64,000 nt of DNA, taken from assembly GCA_019321725.1 (NCBI GenBank), contig CM033113.1, positions 10,230,001 through 10,294,000 on the forward strand. The letters are read 5' to 3'. The position numbers and the translations under genes were made by a program. The notes under the pieces were generated by a model, which was not told the origin of the DNA, did not search any database, and saw nothing but the letters and a program-made list of their open reading frames with translations. Positions 35,792 through 47,958 of this stretch are shown piece by piece (the stretch's first letter is position 1; the number at the start of each line of letters is the position of its first letter). This stretch comes from Paulownia fortunei (taxonomy: Eukaryota; Streptophyta; Magnoliopsida; Lamiales; Paulowniaceae).

Positions 35792-38165
35792 GATGGAGGA
35801 AGTTGCTAGAGCTATTTTACTTAAGATATTTTCAGCAAATTTCACCCCTTTGAAGACCTATGTTATTTTTCATTAGACAACATATTGTACTTCTTTTTTA
35901 ACATGAATGAATAAACGCGACGAGTTTTTCACTTTACTTGATGTCTACTACATTGCATGTACTTGATCTAGTTAAAAATGCCACCGATCTAGAAAGCCGA
36001 TGGAGTTCTTGAGAGGTCAATCATGAGCCTGGCCAGCTCGACCCTAGAACCTAAAAATCGTCTCTCCTCGAGATCAAAGGTAAAAGCACAAATCCTTAGG
36101 GTTCCCCACTATTCTTTGAGGATAGCCGAAAGTCTAACCCTTGATGGATCTTGGGAATCCCCTGAGATAAAATGTTGGGAGGCTGATCCACTCCTAAATA
36201 CTAAAATATCAAGTATGGAAACAAAAATAAAATTAAGCAAGCCTTAAAGCAACAAAAATTAACTCAGCAACCACGACATGGAACAAGCTGAATATGCATC
36301 TCATAAAACCAAGCCAAAGTCTTGCGGCAAATAACAAAAGACTATCGCTTAAATCTATCAGTAAATCAACAATAATATTTATAAAAAATAGATGTAGACA
36401 AACAAACTAGAGTTGATAGTGAAATATCCCTCTGGATGACTCGTAACCCTATCACCACCCCCGAAAGAAGAAATTTTTAGTGTGAAGGTATAGATTGAGT
36501 CCTTCACTAAGAAGCCGAAGATCATCGACAGTCAAAAGAGTGTCACCTCCTTTAGAATCTAAAGTGAGATCATCCAAAGAAAGCTCTCTCGGCGCCTTAT
36601 CGAAATCTGGACTAAGTATATAAGCAGAATTATCATCTACTACGTGGGCTTCACTAGAATCCGTGGCACTACTTCCCTTACTGAGCTCTTCATCCTAAGA
36701 CTGAGAATAACTTTAATTATTCTAGGGAGAGCTCCATCTAAATATTGAAGTTCGACAAGACCCCCTTCACTAGAAAATTGATGACGATGAGGCTCAAATA
36801 AAGATTTTCGACAAGGGGTATCAAAACATGACACAAGAATAGAGGACGCATGAACTGCATGATCGAAGGATACACGAGCAGGCAGCTTGCTGGGATTGTG
36901 CAGCTCGCACAGCGAATTGCGAGCTACTAAGGCAGCTCGCATAGAGAAATAGCGAGTTGCCAGCTCGCCGGAGACACGAGGTGCCACGGTAGCTCACAGG
37001 GAATGACATGCAGAAAACTCGCCGCTCGTGCTACTGCCTGCTCAGTGGACAGAAGAGCTGCAGCTCACGTGCAGCACGCCGGTGAGCAGTAGCACACGAC
37101 TTTGGGGTCGACTGTGTCGGTGGAGCTTGCTGGTGACGATGGTGAATCATCATCTTAGACTATAGATAGTTCTACATCTACATCACCTTTGTTATCTACT
37201 CCTACCATTGACGTCTTTAAGGTATTCGACATATTGACTCAAAGAAAAAGGAAGACAAAATATAAGAAAGATGGAGTGGAATACTTGAACGAAAAATAGA
37301 TGGTGAAAATATCAAAGTAAAGAAGAAGATCCCTAAATACAAGCTCAAGTACCTTGAGCGCTCATGGTGTTGAAGATGATTCTCTTGGAGAGGACTTGGC
37401 CTAAAGAGAGAAATTTTATGAAAATAAGTTAGTGAATTGTGACTATCTCTCTACAACAATGCAAGAGAGTCTACTTGAATAATTGATGAGTTATGACTCT
37501 CATCCACAATACATCAAAGTTTCCCAAGTTGCTCACCCCTGAGAGGAGCTCGTGCGCCATCATGCTACAAGAGAAGCTCATGCACCATCACACCTCCAAG
37601 AGAAGCTTGCGCTATTGTACCCACGGGTGCTCATGCTCGTACCTTCAAAGAAGTTCTACCAGTAGAGAGGAGCTATCGACTCATAAATATGAGAAGTCAT
37701 AACGACTTCCTCCATCATGAGAAGTATAAAGCATCAATCATTGCATAAAGCGAAAAAATGCTAAGTAAATAGACTAAGCATAAGAAGGAGATAACAACTC
37801 ACTTGACTTAAACCACCTAAAGGGCTACGACACGAGAACTGTGAAGCGCTGTGACTACGTGGACTAGGACAAGGAAAATATGAGCAACTTCGCTCGCACA
37901 TGAAGAAGAACCACTCCAAGTGAACTTAAGTCGAGCCCAGTGAGCTCGACCTAGTTAGCTCACGTCGAGCATAGCTCGACCTGCATGGTCTGTCCAAAAA
38001 AAACCCTAAGTCGAGCCCAACGAACTCGACCTGGTCAACTCGCATCGAGCATGGCTCCACCTGCATGGTCCATCCCTGAAAAAAAAAACCCTAAGTTCGC
38101 GGGAAGAAGTTTCGCCAACAAAGTAGAATCCATTTACTTATAAGTCTTTTTAACACAGTTCGCCC
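35792..38165. other. non-coding interior of the gag-only element
   Basis: No pol domain in six frames. The part 36870-37110 is GC-rich and repeats the words GCAGCTCGC and AGCTCGC. Similar GCTCATGC/GCTCGTGC words recur at 37540-37640 and in 39120-39300 beyond the hAT insertion, showing that both sides belong to one element. Confidence 0.6.
37927..38095. repeat. 80-bp tandem duplication
   Basis: TAAGTCGAGCCCA starts at 37927 and again at 38007. Both copies continue through CTCGACCT, CGAGCAT and CTGCATGGTC to an A-run and CCCTAAG. A third copy starts at 38092 but stops after CTAAGT. Confidence 0.85.
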
Positions 38166-39119
38166 TAGGGGTGGGCATCGGGTCGGGTAATCAGGTTTTT
38201 GGGTAATCAGATCGGATACCCAACATGTTGTGTAGCATATTACACTAATCCAAAATACTCGAGTACCCAACTTATCGGGTACCCGATAAGTCGAGTTTCG
38301 GATTTTTCTTTAAAAAAAAATATATTAACTTTGATTTTGTTTCTCTTGAGTCCCGAGTCCCCTTTTTCTTATCTTTTTAATTTTTTTACTCTTTCCTCTT
38401 TCCCCCTTTTTTCCTCCTCATTTTCTTCTACTTTTTCACTTTCCCCCATTTTCTTCTACCTTGTCTATTTCTTCTTCCACATTATCTCATCTCATCTTCT
38501 TCTTCTTCTTCTTTTTTTCTTTCTTTTTATTCTTCCCCTTCTGGATTGTCCTCACTCTCTTCTTCTTCTTTCTTTTTCAATTTTTTTTCTCTTTCTTCCT
38601 TCCTATTTCTCTTCCCCCTCTTCTTCTCTTATCTTTTTTTTTTCGGGATTCCACACTCTAACCCTCAATCTCTTTTTCTTTTTCTTCCAAGTTTCATCCT
38701 CCCCTCTTATTCTTCTTCTTTATTTTTCTTATACAGTTTTTATTTATTTCTTTATGGATTCCTCCTCCTCATCCACATTCTTTTCTTTTTTTCTTTTTCG
38801 TCTTTCTTTCTATATTTTTCTATTCAACCGGAAATAAATTTGAGGGCTTGGGACCTAAGAGTTGAGGGTTGTTCTAATGATGGTGTGTGTAAGAATTTGG
38901 GGTTAATTTTTTAATTTTTTAATTTTTTAAAATTTATTTCAAGTACTCAATCGGATAATTCGGGTAGAAAAATTATACCCTATAATCGATCCAAAAATTA
39001 TGCAATCAGTTTTGGATTATCCAAAACTCGAATTTTTTTTAAAAAACCCAATCAGATCGGGTTTTATCCGATCAGATCGGGTCGGGATCTAAAAACTCGA
39101 ATCCGAATGCCCACCCCTA
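38166..39119. mobile_element. non-autonomous hAT element (954 bp) nested in the LTR element
   Basis: Perfect 13-bp terminal inverted repeats TAGGGGTGGGCAT / ATGCCCACCCCTA are flanked by an 8-bp target duplication with one change: GTTCGCCC (38158-38165) and GTTCACCC (39120-39127). TIR motif and 8-bp duplication are hAT hallmarks. Subterminal GGGTAATCAG, GGGTACCCGATAAG and GATCGGG motifs recur at both ends. The centre (about 38335-38830) is a pyrimidine tract with no transposase; the long ORFs across it are low-complexity Phe/Ser/Leu artefacts. Confidence 0.9.
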
Positions 39120-39127
39120 GTTCACCC

Positions 39128-40401
39128 TACCAAAGGACCTAGTGAATGCGTCTAGGGAGAAGCTCACACACCTTCGCACCCTCACAAAGAGCTCATACAC
39201 CTTCTCGCCCAAAGAGGAAGTCTCGCGTTGTTGTCCTCCAGGAGGACCTTGCGCACCTTCGGATCCCCAAGAAGTAGTGATCCTCTGGTAGCAGTTCAAC
39301 ATGTTGCTCTCCAGCACCACCAAGTATGCCACAGGCCAACGACCTTTGCTCGTTGCCCTTTCGAGGGGGGAAGAAGACTCTGCCTCACTTGTGCCGACAT
39401 ATGTTAGTGTCACATCAATCATCACCACTCTTCTCACCTCGAAGATGTGGCACATTCTTTCCAATAGAAGGATACGAAGATCCGGTCTATGAGAACTTGC
39501 CCAAATAAAAAGGCATTAGATGCAAAAATGAAGTGAAAGTATTAAAAATGCTAAGTAGATCAACATTGCACCCAATAAAGAAAAAAAGGGCTAAAAAATG
39601 TGAGTCCTCCAATGCACAAACGTGTGTCAATACCTTGACATCCATGATGGAACTACGAGTAGAAGGCTTACCAAACACATCCGCCAACCCAACTAGACCT
39701 CGAGATGGAGAAGCAATGACCTTGCTCTCGGACTTACTAAACTTTAGTGCAGCGATGACAATAACGATGCCTATATGAACTCGAGCAAAATCCTACTAAG
39801 TAATTGGACTCGACATGACCCCCCAACCAATTCTTTAACTAGATGAAGCGATCTAACGCAAAAGCAATGTAGAGATGATAATTAACAATTACAACATGCT
39901 CACACCATGCCTGACCTACGCTCGACAAGCTCGCGTGATTTGCGTGCTCGACCAGTGCACGTGCAACAACTCGACCTATGCATTACACTTGACCTGTCAA
40001 CATATGCACCACTGTCGATTAATCTGGGTAGCATCACCTTTGCATGAACACCGCTTGACGAGATGGTAGATGAACATGAATCCAACAGCAACACCCTAAT
40101 ATCGACACCAACCCTAGCGACAACAACCATAAAGCCCAACCAATAACTCAATCTAAATCCTTGTTAATCATCTACCGCATCCTCGCCCGCAGTGACAACA
40201 TCCAACAACTCAACAAATAGATATCAAGGCAGGGATGTTCTAAAGTGGACAAGGAATACAACCCGAAACTACTCACCTCAAGAGATAATCTGCCCTAAGC
40301 TACTCACCCCAATAAGTGATTTGCCTCAAGTTATTCACCTCAAAGATGACCACTCCAACATTCTCTACTTTCGACCAACCAATCCTACGTGAGGCTTGAT
40401 C
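39128..40401. other. non-coding interior of the gag-only element, right part
   Basis: Continues the same element after the hAT insertion. Words like CTCACACACCTTCGCACC repeat locally near 39160-39260. There are no retroviral-type domains in any frame. Confidence 0.55.
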
Positions 40402-40413
40402 GAGAGTGGGGGG
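40402..40413 (+). other. polypurine tract
   Basis: GAGAGTGGGGGG lies five bases before the 3' LTR start at 40418 and supports the plus orientation of the element. Confidence 0.75.
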
Positions 40414-40417
40414 CTTA

Positions 40418-40798
40418 TGATGGACCTTGAGCCCAAAATAAGCCCAAGAAGTCAAGGTCCAAAATAGGCCCAAGAAGCTAAGTTCAAGAGATCCATATGA
40501 TAAATTCAGTCAAATGAGGCTAAAAGATCCATTTTTGTGTATGCACTGCTCCACACAGAATTACACCATCTGACCTCATTTCATAATTGAAATATACGCA
40601 TTCGATTAAGTTTTAAGCACTATCTAGTTTTTGGTTGAATTCACCTACACAGTTTACTGACTTGAGCGTTTGAGGGTTTTCGCCGGACAATTCTCTGTAT
40701 CCATAACGTTAATTCGTGATGCATGTAGCAACCCACAATTTCGTGATCAACTAGCGCTCCAACTCGTCCAATCCATTATAAAAAATAATTCCACGTCA
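40418..40798 (+). repeat. 3' LTR
   Basis: Partner of 33836-34258; TG...CA ends. It is followed at once by the ATTAG target duplication. Confidence 0.85.
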
Positions 40799-40803
40799 AT
40801 TAG

Positions 40804-42651
40804 AAATCTTTTCACTAATATTCTTTATTTTTTAGTCGTTGAGAGTCGGTCAATTTTAAACTCTTTTAGTTAGTCAATTTTAAAAACAAAAATAGGCTTA
40901 TTCTGCTGGGAGACCTTCATTGTGCTCGAGTAATATTAGTAAATTAACAGAAAAGATAAAAACATATTATTAATTCAACAAAAAAACAAATTTGGCAGAC
41001 AAAATTCTACCGACAAAGAGGTCATCGCCTCGAAGCGCTAAAGAGAAGAGTCATCAAGGAACCAAAAGCAAAATGGCACAAAGGCGGATAAAAGCGTGTT
41101 TGCCACGTGTCTCTTCATTCTCCTTGCCAAATCAAGAAACAAATGGAGTCGGTCACAGGAAAGTAAAAACGATTAGTGTGTTTGATTTTTGTATTTTAGT
41201 AAGAATAATATTTTAAAAAACACTTTCTTTTTTTTACTTAGATAATAGTATTTTTTATTTTATTTCATAAAAATTCAAATCCAAAATTAGCGGAAGAGTA
41301 TGTTTGAACTAATTGAAACGATTAATATGTTTTAATTTCTCAATTTCTTGATAGGATAATTAAATTTTTAATAGAATTAAAATGTTAAAATATTTAATCG
41401 AGTTCAAACATAATTTTAAAATTATGAAAATTTCAGATCAAACTAGTATATTAGCATCTATTCCATCGATGGAGGTAGAAAGACACTTATTTATCTTATT
41501 TTAATTAAAAAAAATTCTCAATATATTTAGTAGAAATTTTAGGAATGTGTGCTAGTAGGTAGATCTAAAGAAAACTGTCTTTTAAGGGTGTGATTAGGCG
41601 CAATTCTTTTACATTTTGCACCACAACTCTAAAAAAATCTCCACCAAACACTTAAATAAAATAATTTTCAAACAAAAAATTCCAATCTAACAAGTTTTTA
41701 TTTGAAAAAATTCAACCGTTGACTTTTAAATTACTATCATTAAGATTTTATAATTTTTGGACTGAAGCGTTCTATATTAAGAAATTAATAAATTAAGTTT
41801 TTTAATTATTTTTATTAAATTGTATATGACGATTTCAATTTCTTGTATGTTAAATATTAAATTATTTTATGTGAATAACAAAAACTCTGAATTTAATTGA
41901 ACTTAATAACAACATCTTAATGAACTTAAAAGTGTATTTTTTTTTTTTTTTTGTTAGAAGATACCAAAAATTCAAAATTCATATTAAAATCGTAGTTGCT
42001 ATAATTAATCAATTTTAAAAATAAAACGCATTTCTTTAATTTCTTTACATAAGAAGCTAAGAGTAATTTAATCCAAAAATATTTAAACTTTGACGGTGTT
42101 AGTGTAATAATTAACAATTGGATTTTTTTTAAATAAAATGTTAGCGGACTGAATTCTTTGAATTGAAAAATATATTAATGATTTTTTCAAATATAAAAAT
42201 TTGTTTTAAAATGTTTTTAATAATTTTCCCTACATAATAAATCTCACGTGCAGAGTTTGGCTATATTCATTTAAAAACGTATCAAATCTAGTGAGACATG
42301 ATTATAATATTAAAGTTATAATTCTTCAGATAAAATGTTGTCTAAAGCCATGTTTGGAATTGAAACTCCAGAAGAATAACCTAACTACGAAGATAATATT
42401 TCTCCTATTTCAAACTATACAATTTATGCTTTATTTTTTTATTCGTCCTTTTTCGCTTGGAAAAATTCAAGTACAGACATAGCATAACATGTTGTTTACA
42501 TCCCATCAAAATCTTGAAAAGCGTATTTAGATAAAGTGATCTATACCGTAACATAACATTAGATCTCATTACTAATATAATATAATTTTCACAATTTAAT
42601 GTGAAAAATTGATTAAATAAGATTTTTTTTACATAAAAACCACTGCCCCTT
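40804..42651. other. AT-rich region upstream of the BBX exon
   Basis: No gene seen. It contains G-box cores at 41104-41109 and 42245-42250 and otherwise AT-rich DNA that may include promoter and decayed repeats. Confidence 0.5.
42245..42250. promoter_or_regulatory. G-box (CACGTG) upstream of the BBX start
   Basis: A perfect CACGTG palindrome about 510 bp before the ATG. G-boxes bind bZIP and bHLH factors such as HY5 and PIFs, which regulate several BBX genes in Arabidopsis. Relevance here is inference; a second CACGTG lies at 41104. Confidence 0.35.
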
Positions 42652-42658
42652 TATAAAA
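42652..42658 (+). promoter_or_regulatory. TATA box of the BBX gene
   Basis: TATAAAA about 103 bp before the ATG at 42761, which would leave a leader of about 70 nt. No other TATA-like site sits as well. Confidence 0.55.
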
Positions 42659-42760
42659 GTTGCCAAGTGACTCCACTTGGCTAATTATATCATCCAAAAA
42701 TCTCTGTTTTCATCCCTCTCCAAACTCATAACAAATAAAGCCAAACAAAACTTAACTAGG

Positions 42761-42937
42761 ATGAAGATACAGTGCGGTGTCTGCGAAGCGGCGGAGGCAC
42801 CGGTGGTGTGCTGTGCCGACGAGGCGGTGCTGTGCGCGGGCTGCCACCTGAAAATCCATGCAAAAAACAAGTTAGCCGCCAAGCATCAACGTCTTCCGCT
42901 CTCTGCCTCCGCTATGCCCAGGTGTGATATTTGTTGG
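42761..42937 (+). CDS. BBX: BBX zinc-finger gene, first exon (B-box 1 only)
   Basis: MKIQCGVCEAAEAPVVCC starts a classic plant B-box: Cys5, Cys8, Cys17, Cys18/Asp20, Cys25, Cys28, His33 and His42 (KHQRLPL), followed by a linker and the start of a second box (RCDIC). The start MKIQC is typical of BBX18-25 (double B-box, DBB/STO-type) transcription cofactors of light signalling. In that group the first intron lies right after CDIC(Q); here a usable donor TTGG|GTACCT follows at 42938, with TGG instead of the usual Gln codon. The body of the second B-box is not recognisable in the next 2.3 kb. Without splicing the frame ends at 43015 after 85 aa. So this is either a gene with a very long intron or a truncated, B-box-1-only gene. 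Confidence 0.7.
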
Positions 42938-45247
42938 GTACCTAATATAACTTCATTTTTTGGGTGCTATGTTTTCCCGGTCTCCTCGAATTGCAATTGT
43001 AAATATTATTTTTAGTGTACATACATTTAATATAAATATATCATCTAAATATCATAATTTTTATAAAATAAGATATTTAATCTTCATTCATACTTAAAAT
43101 GTACCATATATCATGTATCATATAAATTACTATCTCCTCATCATACATGCAATACTTGTTGAAGTTAGGAAATTTTCTTTTTTTCTTTTTTTTGATAAAG
43201 TCCATGTCCGATCGAATTACCAATATGTTGAATCATGTTGTATTAGAATAGAGTTTTTTCTACTCATACACACACCCCACTCATCGAACCTGACCTTCCA
43301 CACAAATGTGGGAGGTAGTACTATTAGATCAAATAGTTGTTTATTAAAATATATAATTTATTGATTTTTTTAAAATTAACAGTTAAAAGCTCAATACTCG
43401 ACTTGAAATTGGTCATTGAGCTCGGTTAATTGAATATAATAAGTGAAGATTAGACACAACTCAATCCTAATTCGATTAGTTAAAGTTAATAATGTACGTG
43501 AAAAAATATCAAATTATTTAAGTTTTTTTTAAGTTTGTTTAAGTTTGTTTGAGTCGATTAATAATCAAATAAAATTCAAATCAAGTTCAATAATAAAATT
43601 AAATTAATTTTGAACTATATTTTATTCAATTCAACTTAATTCATTTACAATAGGTTTGTAAACTTCCAACTCCTAGATAATAGTACCACAAAAAAAAAAA
43701 AAAAAATGACATAAAAGTAAGGAAGATAACATCAAGACCAAGAAGAAAGGATATCAGACAACCAAGACCCCTCGAGTAATTACCAAAATTTGTGCAAATG
43801 ATTCAGGTGCTGTAACACTTGCATTACCACATTGTATGTGTAGTAATATTTGTGCAAATGATTCATGTGCTGTACCACAATCATTTTTTAATTTTTTAAA
43901 AAATTAAAAAAGTGCAAAATGTTGAATTAAAAAATGATGGGCAAATAAAAAATCATCCATCCCACTTTAAGAATTGAAAAAGTTTGAGATTACTATATTT
44001 AGTATAGGTGTGATACTTGGGCTTAAGACCCAAGTATACAAATAGTCTTCGGAAGGGAGATAATGTACATTATAATAGTTTAGACAAAAAATCACACACT
44101 CGAATGGTCCACTAGCTTGGCCTAGGTTTAGGAATATATTTTTCTATACAAACTAAATTAATTTTTTTTTGTAAAACTAAATCCAGTATAATTTTTTTTT
44201 TATAAAAGTCAATCAAATACTATTGGTACCGGTCAGTTAATGACTGTACGAAAGGAGGTTGTGGCTATACAACAAGATCTTTCTAATAATTGTGTTTGTA
44301 GCCATAAATTTTTAATAATTATAAATAAATTCATTTGTAATTTGCAAATTTCAGGTGTTGTTGGCACGTGACTGTACAAAAGATGTGACAAAATAATTAT
44401 GAAATGATAGATGTGTATGTTTAATTAACGATATTTTTTCGATAGTCACAATTTTTCAACAATTATAAATAAAGCTCTTTTATTTACTGATTTTATTTAT
44501 TCTCATTTTTGCACTTTTCTTTTCATAAACATTATCCTCCGTGCCCTTCTTTTCTCACATTCCAATGATGTTCAAAATATTTTCTTGGTTCATTATTCTT
44601 GAAATTTGTATTAATGCTATCTTAAAAAGTGATAGTTATATCTTGGAAGATACAAATTTTTGTAAATACCAGTGTTAGACAAATTCACGTTACAAAAAAA
44701 AGAGTTTATCTGTTGCCTCATACCATCATTTCCAAAGATGTTGCTCTGCACGAAATTTCCAACAATTTAAGTACACCCATTTTTCACAACATAATCTAAC
44801 GGCACATATAGACTAATTGCATATATTAGTGGGTTCAAATTGGCCCCAAGAGATGCAAGGCGCAGAAATGTAATTTTCTTTGTGAGGATGCATGGACAAA
44901 TGTCCATCGATGAGCAAAACAAAAGTAATGCTATCTAAGTGGCTGCATTAGAAATCAATATTCAATTCTTCATCATTTAAAGAGTGAATTACTTGTCTTA
45001 AAAAACAATCTGCAGTGATTAGGAGACCGTGGGACAGGATCTATTAAAAAGAAACAAAATGGGATGCAAAAATGACACAAGCAAAGAGGGACACTGTGTT
45101 TCTTAGTGCCATAAATATAGCCCTTGACACTGGCTTTCTTATCAGGATTCTAGTATAATGTGAAATATCGTTTTCTCTGGTAATTAATTACAAATTTTGC
45201 ACAGTTCATAATCAAATTCAGCTTCCCAACTGAGATTTATGTATTCA
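42938..45247. other. intron or intergenic DNA after the BBX exon
   Basis: AT-rich. A local duplication of ATTTGTGCAAATGATTCAKG sits at 43787 and 43848. No B-box 2 exon is visible in any frame. A Cys-containing stretch near 44845-44905 was checked and judged too weak. Confidence 0.5.
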
Positions 45248-45574
45248 TGAGTTCAGTTTGAAGGCAATGGAGATGGGGTTTCCAAATGGTCAAGAATCCT
45301 TAAATCAGTGGAGGAAGTACACGATGAAAATTTAGGTGATCCAGACAATATATCTTGGACAGTTCCCGAAAGTCTCCCCACCCATCATCCTGTGCTGGAT
45401 ACTGATTATGATGCCATCTCAACTGACACCATGGAGATGGAGCTCAACAATGTTGCACATCTTCCAAATTTTGGCTTCCTGACTATAGACGATCACCTTC
45501 AGCAGCAGCAGCAGTATCAGCATAATCCAATCTCCAGAAAACGCCAAAGGGATGAATTAAGACGCGAAACCTAG
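45248..45574 (+). CDS. putative terminal exon, unknown family
   Basis: After an acceptor-like GAGTTCAG, one frame stays open for 108 codons and then ends at TAG. It is acidic and ends in a Gln run and a basic cluster (SRKRQRDELRR) that could be a nuclear localisation signal. Composition looks coding (WTVPESLP, LPNFGFLTIDD). I do not recognise the family. It may be the last exon of the BBX gene 2.3 kb upstream on the same strand, or a relic of another gene; the missing middle exons leave this open. The ATG nearest the start (45264, another frame) gives only a 20-residue ORF. Confidence 0.4.
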
Positions 45575-47958
45575 GAGAACAAGAAGGCTACACATTGCAG
45601 TTTTGACAGTTTCTTGTAACCAGAATCAATGCAATTTGGACTTGTTTTTACTAGTTTCTTTTTATTAGTTAGCTTCAGCTTAGCCATGCTGTCAGAACAA
45701 GTATATGTGTCTGAATCTTGGCTTCTGCCTAGATGCATAGTTGGGTATGAATGTCAATTCAGGTGGTCCATCTCAGATGATTTATTCACTATAATCTTTA
45801 AGTCTTAGGTCCATTTGGAGTATGGACACATTATAAATATTCATTGCTAGAAACTTTTAAGTTCTTAATATTATGTCTTAGGTTCGTTTGGAGTTTGGAC
45901 ACATTATAAATGGCTGTTCTTGACTCAGATCAAATCAAAGTAGTTGTAGAGCATCAAATCTTCAATTGAATCCAAGTTTGTAACTTGAAATACTTCACAA
46001 GTTTCTTGTGAGACCAATGCAGCTGGAAAGACTGAGGAGGGTTGTGCATTAAATACTTATATTTTGTAGCAATTAATGAATGGATAAAAGTTAGATGAAG
46101 AAAAAATGGGTATGGACAGTCAAGGTTTCTGTTTGAACATTAAATGGAACAACTTTGAGACCAGGTGCTGGAGAAAAAAAGTTTCAACTTTAACTAATGT
46201 TGTTTGTGGGAGTTATATTTTTAAATATTTATTTTTGATGATTAAATTTTTATAACTAGTTGGATTTTGTTGGATTTTTAAATTCATTTTTTTTCACTGA
46301 TATCACAACTTCTTCAAATTCATTTGGAAGAGAAAAAGAAATAAATATATATGTTATGCAATATCCAAAAATATTTTTGTTTTATCGATTGTGCTTATCA
46401 AATAAATATTTCTTGCACCGTTCTTCGTCTGATTTTTGAATATGAGTATATAAACAATTTTGTTTATGATTGATTGAATTTTATTTATTTTCTTTCCATT
46501 CTTCTTTGAGATATATGCCTCCATCAAAAGCTCCATTATTATTTCCAAAATAAAAATCAATATTTCCACTGCTAGAGCCCCAAGACTTGGCATAAACAAT
46601 TTAAATAAATAATATATATATATATATATGTATGTATATATATGTATATGTATATCTATATGTGGTATGTGCTATGTGCATATCATATAGGATTTTATAT
46701 GTACATTTAGATATTACCTTTTCAATTCAAGTGCAATAATACTTAATCTTAAATTGTGTGTCTTTACTTTTAAAAAATGTTCTAATAATTTTTGAAAGCT
46801 TGATATGTACAATAAATGATAGATCTACAAATTTTAGCTTCGTTCAAACAAAAATTAATGAACCATATATTGTACGCATCTCTTGTCCATCTTATTTTCT
46901 TTTTGGTATAAAATTAACCTTAAATTAAAAAAAATTGTTATAGGCATTGCTTTACAAATTACTTATATTAAGAGAATAATTATTAAGAAAAAACAAAGTT
47001 ATTAAAACAATCATGCATCAATCCAATATATTTTGTAAATAATTATTTAAACGATTAGGCTCTGTTTGGTTTTGTATTTGAGTATTCTTGAGTGCAAACA
47101 AATGTATAGGAGAATATGAAGTATATTTTTTATTTTTAAAAAATATATTTTTAACTGTTAATATCATATTTTGTAAATTTTTATATTTAGTAGTGTCACA
47201 TTATTACTTTATATTTTATTGATGTAAATATACATATTTTATTGATCTAATTTGAATATGCATAAATATATATAAGAAAATATAATATCTATCTACATAA
47301 GTATAGTAATGATTATAATTCTTTTAAAATGTTTGAGAAGATGGAAAATGTGTTTTGGAGAAAAAAATAATAAATATTTAGTTTCATTTTTCCCATACAC
47401 TCAAATGAAATTCAAAGTGAAACCAAATATTTACATTAACTTTTTTATTTTTTATTTTTTATTTTTGGTTATAGTTTCTTTGCTGTTATTTGTGTATCAA
47501 ATTTGGGATTGATCGAAGTCTATAATTAACAAACCTCTGCAAACTTTCTCCTTGTAATTACAACTTAGCCCCTGCAACCCCGAGACTTCGGCTATGGATA
47601 TGTCCCTGTTTCAACATGAATAATTTTTTTTTTATTATCATTAATAATCTTGTAACAATATACTTAATTTCTTTCATTTTTGAGAGGGTTTGGATTTGTT
47701 GTAATATTAAATTATTTATAATTATTTATTCAGCATTAAAGAAACTAAATAAACTATTAAGCACCAAACAATGAACAATATACCCCCGGAATCATCTAGG
47801 GCAAGACCTTGCTTCCTTCCCCTCTCCTTCACCTTCTATCTCTTTCTCTCTCACACATAACACACACTGAAAATTTCGTGCGGAGAAAAAAAAAAGAAAA
47901 AGAAACACATTCCACAAAAAGCAAACAAAACCAATCATTGCAACTAACTTATTATAGT
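45575..47958. other. intergenic region and PP5 leader
   Basis: No gene recognised. (TA)n and TATATG microsatellites lie at about 46610-46660. A pyrimidine-rich leader (CTTCCCCTCTCC...CTCTTTCTCTCTC) at 47811-47852 probably belongs to the PP5 5' UTR or core promoter. Confidence 0.5.
45802..45912. repeat. local direct duplication, ~37-bp unit
   Basis: GTCTTAGGTCCATTTGGAGT at 45802 and GTCTTAGGTTCGTTTGGAGT at 45875 both continue to GGACACATTATAAAT. Confidence 0.8.

Larger units (their letters stand above)
33836..40798 (+). mobile_element. non-autonomous gag-only LTR retrotransposon (TR-GAG/LARD-like)
   Basis: LTRs at 33836-34258 and 40418-40798 both begin TGATGG and end CA. A perfect 5-bp target duplication ATTAG flanks them (33831-33835 and 40799-40803). 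A polypurine tract precedes the 3' LTR. The interior has one gag pseudogene with a Ty3/gypsy-type Gag domain and a Cys/His knuckle, and no protease, RT, RNase H or integrase. It fits gag-carrying, pol-less elements that would depend on partners for mobility. A weak tRNA-Asp-type primer site (TGCGCTGTTTG, near 34267) may follow the 5' LTR. A 954-bp hAT element has inserted at 38166. Confidence 0.85.

Noticed and set aside
38199..38837. 212-codon ORF on the plus strand
   Set aside because: It is Phe/Ser/Leu low complexity from a pyrimidine tract inside a hAT element, overlapped by other long frames of the same kind. It has no domain and starts in the terminal repeat region.
44840..44910. Cys-containing frame (CKAQKCNFLCEDAW..H) as a possible second B-box
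   Set aside because: Cys/His spacing does not fit a B-box, the frame stops at once, and no flanking splice sites are convincing.
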